Shown here: in pieces, positions 1 to 6,790 of the stretch
How positions within the stretch are numbered: position 1 is the first letter of the stretch
Layout of the letters: each line of letters starts with the position of its first letter
Assembly: GCF_900115785.1 (NCBI RefSeq)
Contig: NZ_FOYS01000006.1
Location: 62,001 to 126,000 of the forward strand
Source: Halogeometricum limi
Lineage (GTDB): Archaea; Halobacteriota; Halobacteria; Halobacteriales; Haloferacaceae
Length of the DNA stretch: 64,000 nucleotides
Direction: 5' to 3'
The notes under the pieces: model-generated
Seen by the model: only the letters and a program-made list of their open reading frames with translations
Databases searched by the model: none
What the model was told of the DNA's origin: nothing
Program-made: the position numbers and the translations under genes

Positions 1-858
1 CGACTCGTCTGCGAGGATAGTCGAGTGCGCCCCGATCAACGTCTCTCGGTCGTACCCGGTCATCTCGAGGACGGCGTCGTTCACCTCCGTGATGAGGAAG
101 TTCTCGTCGAGGGTGTATATCCCGTCGTCGATGGTCTCTAAGATGCGCTCGTACCGGTCGAGCGACTCTCTCGTCTCCGTCTCTTCGGTCACGTCTCGCC
201 AGCGGATCGCGAGGCCGTCTCGGAGGGGGACCGTCCGCACTGCGACCCGCCGACCGTCGTCCAACGTCTCCTCGAACGCCGCGGCGCTCTCCGAGAGAAC
301 GGACTCCCAGCAACGCGGAGCGACCGCGCGCGCGTCTGCCCACGCCCGCCACAGCGTCTGGTCGCCGGGTGCGGGTTCCGTCTCGCGGACGACGTCGTCG
401 AACGCCGTCGTCGCCGAACGGAGTCGCCACCGACGGTCGAGGACGCACACGGCGTCGTCGAACGCGGCGGCCGAGTCGACGAGGTCCGTCGTGGCGACGG
501 TGTCCGCCGCGTCCAGTTCGGTGACGCCCGTGACCCACGCCAGTCGGGAGGGCAGTGTGTCGTCGGGGGGGAGTACGTCGTCCGCCCCCGCGCGGTACGC
601 GCGTTCGACCGTCTCGTCGTCGGGGTCCGGAAAGACGGCGAGGACCAGTCCGCCGATTCCGCTCGCTCGTTCCGTCGCTTCGATGCTCGTACAGACGATG
701 CAGTCCGCGCGCCCGTCCGACTCGACGTCGGCGGCGTCTCCGAGGGCCGTTCGCGTGTCGGCGAGCAACAGTTCGCGAACGTGCGTCGTGTGGGGGCCGT
801 CACCGAGGAGACTCACCCGTACCTCTGCGGACTGCGATGGAGTCGACTCGGCGGTCAT
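1..858 (-). CDS. PAS-domain sensor protein, 3' end outside window
   Basis: Reading leftward from the ATG at 858, the frame stays open to base 1 (286 codons), so the C-terminus lies outside the window. The first 110 residues look like a degenerate response-regulator receiver, with an 'RAGADDVLPP' stretch resembling the end of a receiver fold. A first PAS-like domain follows at about 130-225, then a clear PAS domain from about 235 ('ILETIDDGIYTLDENFLI...MTGYDRETLIG'). Haloarchaeal proteins of this shape usually continue into more PAS/GAF domains and a histidine kinase or HTH_10 output, which cannot be seen here. A TATA-like element on the minus strand near 882-893 is about 28 bases before the start, fitting a leaderless transcript. 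Confidence 0.85.
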   Translation of the reverse strand, partial: MTAESTPSQSAEVRVSLLGDGPHTTHVRELLLADTRTALGDAADVESDGRADCIVCTSIEATERASGIGGLVLAVFPDPDDETVERAYRAGADDVLPPDDTLPSRLAWVTGVTELDAADTVATTDLVDSAAAFDDAVCVLDRRWRLRSATTAFDDVVRETEPAPGDQTLWRAWADARAVAPRCWESVLSESAAAFEETLDDGRRVAVRTVPLRDGLAIRWRDVTEETETRESLDRYERILETIDDGIYTLDENFLITEVNDAVLEMTGYDRETLIGAHSTILADES

Positions 859-1013
859 GACGAGTGGGTTGCGCTCCCCCGGCAATAAGTGGTCGTTTCA
901 GACTCGCAGAGAAATTCATTATTTTGTGAATGTATCTGGAATGCTCCAGGAATGCGGCAATATTATATTCTTATTTAGCTGAATGTCTGCTAATCAGGCT
1001 AGTTAAGTAGGAA

Positions 1014-1025
1014 GATTAATAAATT
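1014..1025 (+). promoter_or_regulatory. TATA-type promoter of the terpene cyclase gene
   Basis: The AT-rich element GATTAATAAATT lies about 25 bases before the ATG at 1046. That is the normal distance between a haloarchaeal TATA box and the transcription start, so the mRNA is probably leaderless and the start choice is supported. Confidence 0.5.
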
Positions 1026-1045
1026 AGACCCTAATTAATACGGGT

Positions 1046-2023
1046 ATGTCGGGGAGAGCAGCATACCAACACTCGGATGGTGTCCTTGGGGGGAACCACG
1101 CAGAGTGTATCGAGGAAGTCCAAGCAACCGAACTACCACCAGCAATCGTCGAACTCTCGAACGAGTACGACCGTCGGGTCGGCGACCGCGACGTGTTCCT
1201 CTGGAAGTGGATTCACACCCTGTTCGACGCGTTCACGCTACCCTGCGTGCCGTCGGAGGCGTGGGAAGAAGTGAAGGAGGCGAAGACGGTGTTCACGATG
1301 TTCATCACCGTCTTAGACGACGTCGCGGACCGGTCGGGGGACGGTGCGACGTTCGAACAGGCCCGCCGCATTCCGTACTCGCCCGAGTCCGTCGACTCGG
1401 AAGCGCCCGGCGTCGACACCGAAGTCGTCGAGTTCGCCGCGAAGCTCTGGGACGACGTTAACGAGCGATTAACGGACGCTCCGTGCTACGAAGAGCATCT
1501 CGACGTGTTCCGGTTCGACATCCGACAAGCGCTCAACGCGATGGAGTACGCGCGCGTCGTCAACGACAACAAAGACATCGCCAACATGGCGGAGTCGCGC
1601 CACCACGGTCCGTTCAACATGGTGATGTTCCCGTACGCGGGGATGGACCTGATGTGGACGCCCGACTTCGACCGGAACGAACTGGGCGAACTCCGGAATC
1701 TCCTCTTGGACCTCCAGAAGATGGCCCGTATCGGAAACTGGGTGACCACGTGGGAACGCGAACTGTTCGAGAACGACTACACCGCGGGAGTCGTCGTCGA
1801 GGCACTGGACGAGAACATCATCACGACCGACGACGACCCCGAGAACGCTATCGCGGCGATCAACGAGCACGAAGTCGTCGACCAGTTCGAGGAGGAGTGG
1901 GAACGACGCTACCGAGAGGTATCGGCCCGCGACTACGGCATCGATAGCTTCGACGCCGACACCCTCGTCCGCGGGATGCGGACGGTCATGGAGTTCCACC
2001 TCGGAAGCTACGGGCAGAAGTAA
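1046..2023 (+). CDS. Class I terpene synthase (terpene cyclase) candidate
   Basis: This 325-residue protein carries the marks of a microbial class I terpene cyclase. An aspartate-rich metal motif DDVAD is at 91-95. The second metal motif NWVTTWERE is at 231-239 and matches the NSE pattern N-x-V-x-T-x3-E. An arginine (R185 in 'ESRHHG') sits exactly 46 residues before N231, the usual place of the diphosphate sensor. The 140-residue gap between the metal motifs and the total length are also typical of the family. The C-terminal 'HLGSYG' occupies the place of the usual Arg-Tyr pair, with Ser for Arg. Such enzymes ionise a prenyl diphosphate in the cytosol and cyclise it; substrate and product cannot be told from sequence. 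It converges with an isoprenoid-synthase-like gene and a regulator. There is no export signal. Confidence 0.75.
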   Translation: MSGRAAYQHSDGVLGGNHAECIEEVQATELPPAIVELSNEYDRRVGDRDVFLWKWIHTLFDAFTLPCVPSEAWEEVKEAKTVFTMFITVLDDVADRSGDGATFEQARRIPYSPESVDSEAPGVDTEVVEFAAKLWDDVNERLTDAPCYEEHLDVFRFDIRQALNAMEYARVVNDNKDIANMAESRHHGPFNMVMFPYAGMDLMWTPDFDRNELGELRNLLLDLQKMARIGNWVTTWERELFENDYTAGVVVEALDENIITTDDDPENAIAAINEHEVVDQFEEEWERRYREVSARDYGIDSFDADTLVRGMRTVMEFHLGSYGQK

Positions 2024-2483
2024 CGCCGCGCGCGGACCGCAACCCCGCGACCACGGGCCGACGGTCCACTCTTTTCTCTTCTTTCGACTCCGTTCTGAGC
2101 GACTGGTGAGGCGGTCGCGACGACGGCACCGACGGACGCCCTTCCGCGAACGACGAGACTCACGCCGCCACAGTAATAGACGCTCGTCCAGAACGGTGTA
2201 GCGATAAAAAAGTTGAGACACTTCCGAAGCCCGCCGGTTATGAGTCTATTAACGACACCAAAACACTCGTATCGATTTCGGAAGCGAAAAATAAACTCCT
2301 AATATGGTGAATTGAAAACCCGATACTCTGGACGAATGTTTCGTATACCTGACTTCTGGGGGCCGATATTTTCACTACCCTCTCGTCTGCCTTCGAACAC
2401 GTCGTCCGAAGAGTATCTATTACAATCATACGTATGTAACGTGGTTTTCTGAAGGTCAGTGTTTCCGGGCGTCGCACGGGACT
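2024..2483. other. Intergenic region between convergent genes
   Basis: A T-rich tract near 2070-2085 could terminate the terpene cyclase transcript. Bases 2195-2450 are AT-rich, and a short open frame there shows no haloarchaeal protein character. I see no gene. Confidence 0.5.
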
Positions 2484-3392
2484 TCACCGGCGACCGACGC
2501 TCTCGCTCGATTCGGTCAGGGCGGCCGGGAGGTCCGCGGGTCGTCGTTCCAGCGTCTCCAGTTCCGCGCAGTACCCCGCGCCGGAGTACTCGTAGCGAGC
2601 GAGGAGTTCGTCGACGAGTTCCACCACGTCGGCCGTGTCGGGGTACGTCCGCAAGAGCCATCGGATGGGCGTCTCGATGCCGTCGCGTCGGTCCTGTTCG
2701 ACGTCCCGGACGTCGTCGTAGACGAGGTAGTGCGCTCGGTGTGTCCGGAGGTCGGCGCGGATTCGAGCGGCCGTCTCGTCGTCGAGTCCGCCCAGAAGCG
2801 CCGGAATCGCCGCGAACACGTCGATATCTGCCGCTCGGTAGTCGTACACCGTCCCCAGTACGTCCATCGCCTCTCGCTCGGTTCCGACCGCCCGGAGGGA
2901 CGGACGAGCGTACCGTTCGACGAGCGGAATCCGAGCCGAGGTCAGAAAGTAGTCCGCGACGGCCGTGCGGACGGTCTCGCGGTCGACGTCGGGGACGCTG
3001 AGGAAGGCGAACTGACTCGCGTACGCGACGTTGACCGCGAGTGCCAACCGGTAGTCTCGTTCGGCGTCCCGCGTGTCGATGAACGCGTCGAACATCGTCA
3101 TCAGCACGTCGAGTCCGACGAGGACCCGTGCGACCGTCGAACGCTCGTCGGCGGTCAGTTCCGCCTCGACGGCGACGAGCGCCGGAATCGCGCGGCGGAG
3201 TGCGCTCTCGGCACGCCAGGAGTCCAGCGGGAGGTTCAGACGGCCGCAGAAGGGGTCCGCGTCCACCCACGAGGGGAGCGTCTGCTCGGACGTCGCGGCA
3301 CACCGGAGCGTGTCGTCTCCGAGTGCCGCGTAGACGTCAGCGAGGTCGCTCTCCTCGCTTTCGAGTCCGAGTGCCTCGAACCAGTCCGTCAT
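2484..3392 (-). CDS. Isoprenoid-synthase-fold (polyprenyl synthetase-like) protein
   Basis: The protein has 302 residues and is mostly helical. The segment at 225-238, YDDVRDVEQDRRDG, closely resembles the second aspartate-rich motif of trans-prenyltransferases (DDxxD followed by D and G). The region where the first motif belongs reads FDAFID (D102, D106), so the usual DDxxD has lost its second Asp. It may be a divergent prenyl diphosphate synthase, a terpene cyclase-like enzyme, or a non-catalytic relative. It starts 48 bases after the stop of the regulator gene on the same strand, so the two are probably co-transcribed, and it converges with the terpene cyclase candidate. A role in supplying or using the same prenyl diphosphate is inference. 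Confidence 0.6.
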   Translation of the reverse strand: MTDWFEALGLESEESDLADVYAALGDDTLRCAATSEQTLPSWVDADPFCGRLNLPLDSWRAESALRRAIPALVAVEAELTADERSTVARVLVGLDVLMTMFDAFIDTRDAERDYRLALAVNVAYASQFAFLSVPDVDRETVRTAVADYFLTSARIPLVERYARPSLRAVGTEREAMDVLGTVYDYRAADIDVFAAIPALLGGLDDETAARIRADLRTHRAHYLVYDDVRDVEQDRRDGIETPIRWLLRTYPDTADVVELVDELLARYEYSGAGYCAELETLERRPADLPAALTESSESVGRR

Positions 3393-3440
3393 CGCCTCTC
3401 ACCGTCCGTTCGGGACGCACCCCCAGTCCGAGCGGTCACC

Positions 3441-4268
3441 TCAGGTGCCCGCGCTGGCGGCGGAGTCGTCCGGGAGGAGGTCCGCTCCGCTCGTGATTTC
3501 GCGCGTCGTACGGGGTCGAAACTGCTTCCACATCTGGTGGCCCCACTCGTAGGCGCGTTCCGTCTCCGTCGTGAGGATTCCCCGGGGGTTCCCGTCGTCG
3601 TCGTAGACGACGATTCCGACGAGCGCGTGCGGTTCCTCGACCAACAGCAGACCCATCGGGAGCGTCTCCGGTGTGACCCATACCGTGAGGTTCCCGCTGT
3701 CCAGCGCGTTCGTGATGGCCTCGGGGTAGTCGGCGACGAGATACTCCCACGACGGCACCTCGAAGATGAGTTCCGCTTCGAGTTCGTCGTTCACGAACTG
3801 CTCGTAGAAGAGGTCGACGTAGTCCGGAAGGACGACGGGACCGAGACCCTTCAGCGCCGTCGCCTCCCGGACGATACGCTCGACGACAGCGACGGGCCGA
3901 ATCGGCGCGTACCGCTCTGCGAACACCGTCTCGGCGCCTTCGAGGACGCCGAGCGTGATGTCGGTGTCCACCGGCAAGTGCGCGAGCAGTTTTCGCGGAA
4001 CGTAGATGTCTTCGACCGCCTGCCGGTGGCGCCTGTGTTCGTCGTACAGGAGTCGCCCGGCGAGCGTGAGTTCGTATCCGCCGTCTATCGACCGGACCAA
4101 CTGGTGCGATTCGAGTTCGTGCAACGCGTTGTAGACCGTCGACCGAGAGAGTCCGAGCGACCCGACGAGGTCGGCGCTCCGTCTCGGCCCCGCCGTCAGT
4201 TTCTCGACGACGTCTACGCGTCGGGCGACCACGTCGTCGGCTTGCTCGGAGTTCGTCTCGGCGGCCAT
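3441..4268 (-). CDS. Winged-helix transcriptional regulator, FilR1/DUF1724 type
   Basis: The protein has 275 residues. An N-terminal winged helix-turn-helix spans about 15-75 ('SADLVGSLGLSRSTVYNALHELESHQLV' region, followed by the wing). The rest matches the layout of the FilR1-type middle domain common in haloarchaeal and methanogen regulators, where it is thought to sense a ligand. It is the first gene of a probable two-gene operon with the isoprenoid-synthase-like gene, so local control of isoprenoid genes is a reasonable inference. A TATA-like element at 4303-4313 and a 10-base palindrome at 4321-4330 precede it. Confidence 0.75.
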   Translation of the reverse strand: MAAETNSEQADDVVARRVDVVEKLTAGPRRSADLVGSLGLSRSTVYNALHELESHQLVRSIDGGYELTLAGRLLYDEHRRHRQAVEDIYVPRKLLAHLPVDTDITLGVLEGAETVFAERYAPIRPVAVVERIVREATALKGLGPVVLPDYVDLFYEQFVNDELEAELIFEVPSWEYLVADYPEAITNALDSGNLTVWVTPETLPMGLLLVEEPHALVGIVVYDDDGNPRGILTTETERAYEWGHQMWKQFRPRTTREITSGADLLPDDSAASAGT

Positions 4269-4302
4269 CTTATGCTCGAGTGAAACATTGCCACCGAACG
4301 AA

Positions 4303-4330
4303 GATATCTATAGAGCCTAGCCTACGTAGG
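4303..4330 (-). promoter_or_regulatory. Promoter region with palindrome upstream of the FilR1-type regulator
   Basis: On the minus strand a TATA-like element (4303-4313) lies about 35-45 bases before the ATG at 4268. Directly upstream of it is the perfect palindrome CCTACGTAGG (4321-4330), placed where an activator or an autoregulator could bind. Confidence 0.4.
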
Positions 4331-4632
4331 GTGGGTGACCCGAACTTCCCCGACGGTCGACTGCCCCCGCCTCGGTCGTGGCCGGACCGGAACGCGTCCA
4401 ACGCCGTTGGACGTGGCCCGTCCGTTTGTACTCGTCTCTCTCGGTCGTCTCGCCGCGCCGGACAGCGTTCGGGGTTACCGGACGGAGACCGCCTGAGACG
4501 CTGGTCACCGGACGATTAATGTGGCGCTCGCGCGTACACGTAGTGACTGATTCGCCGCGTCACCGTCGCCACCGGGGGGAATCCCTCCGCCGACTTCTCA
4601 CGGTGCGCGGCTTCAGAAACGGGACGCAACAC
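4331..4632. other. Intergenic region between divergent genes
   Basis: This is G+C-rich non-coding sequence. Open frames run through it but lack acidic haloarchaeal composition. No further signal is seen. Confidence 0.4.
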
Positions 4633-4995
4633 ATGAGTACCTTCGACGAACGAACGGCGGACGACTTCGACGGCCGCTTCGACGAACGCCCGCTTCCGGT
4701 GACGCTCCAGTATCTCGACTATCGCTGCTCGCGGGACGGTATCCCCCTCGGTGAGTGGCTTCGAGCGATGTACGAGACGGGCGGGGCGGTGTGTCTCCGA
4801 TGCCAGAAGATGGGCGTCGAACTCTTCTTGTGTTGGGACGAAGACGCCGCCGCATTGCGGGAGGTGACTCGGTTGGCCGACGGACTGACGCTCCGACCGA
4901 CGGTAGCCGACCCGGTCCGGACGAGTGCGATGCTGACCGTCGCCGACACCATCGAACCAGTTCTCGCGAGTGAGACGCCGTTCGCGACTCGGTGA
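4633..4995 (+). CDS. Small conserved-looking haloarchaeal protein of unknown function
   Basis: The 120-residue product starts at the ATG at 4633. The longer upstream frame is basic and not protein-like, so I place the start here. It is acidic at the N-terminus and contains a C-x-x-C pair in 'VCLRC' plus further cysteines in 'YRC' and 'LCW', which might bind a metal. I do not recognise the family. It lies upstream of an HTH_10 sensor gene on the same strand, with a 69-base gap. Confidence 0.65.
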   Translation: MSTFDERTADDFDGRFDERPLPVTLQYLDYRCSRDGIPLGEWLRAMYETGGAVCLRCQKMGVELFLCWDEDAAALREVTRLADGLTLRPTVADPVRTSAMLTVADTIEPVLASETPFATR

Positions 4996-5064
4996 CCGAT
5001 TCTGTCATATGCATGTGACTTACTCACGGCCCTGAACTAGCGTTATGCGGTCGGCAGACCATCG

Positions 5065-6633
5065 ATGAGCATGTCGCAGCGTGGGGGTTCGGTCGCTCGT
5101 CTGCCGTTCGAAGAGGTGGTGAAGGATGTCGAATCGTACGCGGTCCTCACGCTGACAGCGGACGGTCTGATCACGAGTTGGAACGACGGCTGTGCCCGCC
5201 TGTTTCTCCGGTCGCACGAGGAGGCGGTCGGCCACCCGTTCGAGACGCTCGTCCAGCAGTGGGGCTCGGACTGCATCGCGCTCTCGTCGCTGTTGGCGCG
5301 TGCCGAGAAAGCGGGTCGAAGCGAGGGCGAACAGTGGTGTCGCCGCTCTGACGGCGCGGTCTGCAAACTGCACGTCGTGGTCGAAACCGTCGACGAGGGG
5401 GGGTTCCTCGTCGTCGTCGCCGACACGACGCTGGGTCCGGCGACTCACGCCCCGTGGGACAACGAGGGCGAACTGGCCGTCCTCGACAGTATCCACCGCG
5501 TCACCCGGGAACTCGTCCGAGAGGTGACGACGGCTTCGGGCGGGGAGCACACCGAATCCACCCTCTGTGACCTCCTCGTCGAACTCCCGTTCTACACCGA
5601 GGCGTGGGTGGGCGAGTGGGACGAGACGCAGGGAGCGCTGGTCCCGCGCACCGGGTCCGTCGACGAACGAAACTACCACTTGGTCGCGACGGTGAACCCC
5701 GCGTCGCTCGGACTCACGACCGGGACGACGTTCGTCGCGCACCCGGCGAGCGAGGACGAGTTCGGCGAGGAGTCGACTCGGGAGTCGGTGGTGGAGTCGA
5801 CCGTCGTGGTTCCGATGGCCGACGGGGAGACGGTGACCGAAGCGCTCGTCGTCCACGCGCGTCGCCGCGACCCGGTCGGCGAACACGAGCGGATGGCGCT
5901 CGCGGCACTCGCCGAGACGGTCGCGTTCGTGAAACACGCTCGCTGGCACGACCCGAGACCGCGAGACCAGACGAGCGTGGAGTTCGAGTTCGTGAGCGAA
6001 CGTCCCTCGACGCCGTTCGGCGTCGTCGCCGCACAGTGCGAGTGTGACTGCTGGGTCGACGATATCGTCTCGACGACCGACGGCACCGCCGTCCAGTTCT
6101 TCTCGGTCCGCGGCGAGTCCCCGTCCCGGGTGGCGCGCCTCTTAGACGGGATGCCGGACGTCGAAGCGTATCGGTTCGTCGACCGCGGGGTCGTCCTCCG
6201 AGTCATGGGCCGCATCGGGCGTGCGGACTTTCTCACGAAACTGGTCGACGCCGGTGGCGCCGTCCAATCCGCGAGTGCGGACTCGGGCCTGTCTCAGGTC
6301 GTCGTCCGCACCACCGCCTCGAACGCCGCCCGCATCGCTGGACTCGTCCAACGCGACTACCCCGAGTGGGAGATGACGCGAAAGTGGACCGTCGCACGGA
6401 CGGCGGGTGCCCCGACGTACGCCACCGCGTCACTGGAGAACAGACTCACCGAGAAACAACTGACTGCGCTTCGGATGGCGTACCTCATGGGGTACTACGA
6501 CCACCCGCGGAAGGCGACTGCCGAAGAGGTGGCGGCCGCCCTCGGTATCTCCGGGTCGACGCTCCACCAACATCTCCAGGTCGCCGTGCGGAAACTCCTC
6601 GAGACGTCTCTCCGACAGACTGGGGTGCAGTAG
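5065..6633 (+). CDS. PAS-GAF-BAT-HTH_10 sensor regulator (bacterio-opsin activator family)
   Basis: The 522-residue protein has a PAS domain (about 18-125), a GAF-like domain (about 140-295), the bacterio-opsin-activator linker domain (about 305-450) and a C-terminal HTH_10 domain (about 460-515: 'LTEKQLTALRMAYLMGYYD...LGISGSTLHQHL'). Proteins of this type sense redox, oxygen, light or small ligands through PAS/GAF domains and bind DNA through the HTH; none has a kinase domain. It is followed by a larger protein of the same family at 6791, probably an ancient tandem duplication. Confidence 0.9.
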   Translation: MSMSQRGGSVARLPFEEVVKDVESYAVLTLTADGLITSWNDGCARLFLRSHEEAVGHPFETLVQQWGSDCIALSSLLARAEKAGRSEGEQWCRRSDGAVCKLHVVVETVDEGGFLVVVADTTLGPATHAPWDNEGELAVLDSIHRVTRELVREVTTASGGEHTESTLCDLLVELPFYTEAWVGEWDETQGALVPRTGSVDERNYHLVATVNPASLGLTTGTTFVAHPASEDEFGEESTRESVVESTVVVPMADGETVTEALVVHARRRDPVGEHERMALAALAETVAFVKHARWHDPRPRDQTSVEFEFVSERPSTPFGVVAAQCECDCWVDDIVSTTDGTAVQFFSVRGESPSRVARLLDGMPDVEAYRFVDRGVVLRVMGRIGRADFLTKLVDAGGAVQSASADSGLSQVVVRTTASNAARIAGLVQRDYPEWEMTRKWTVARTAGAPTYATASLENRLTEKQLTALRMAYLMGYYDHPRKATAEEVAAALGISGSTLHQHLQVAVRKLLETSLRQTGVQ

Positions 6634-6790
6634 CGGCGTTCAGACGAGACTCGAACCTGCGCGTCGGGAGACACCTTCACGACGCTGACACAATCGCCCA
6701 GACGGACGTGTCCACCGTGGTACGTGACGTACCGTGATATCGAGGTATCATACGTATGCTGTGTTCTCTCGTTTATCTAGCGGTGATTGG

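Noticed and set aside
2238-2477. 79-codon minus-strand frame in AT-rich DNA after the isoprenoid-synthase-like gene
   Set aside because: It is basic, has no recognisable pattern and overlaps the likely 3' untranslated regions of two convergent genes.
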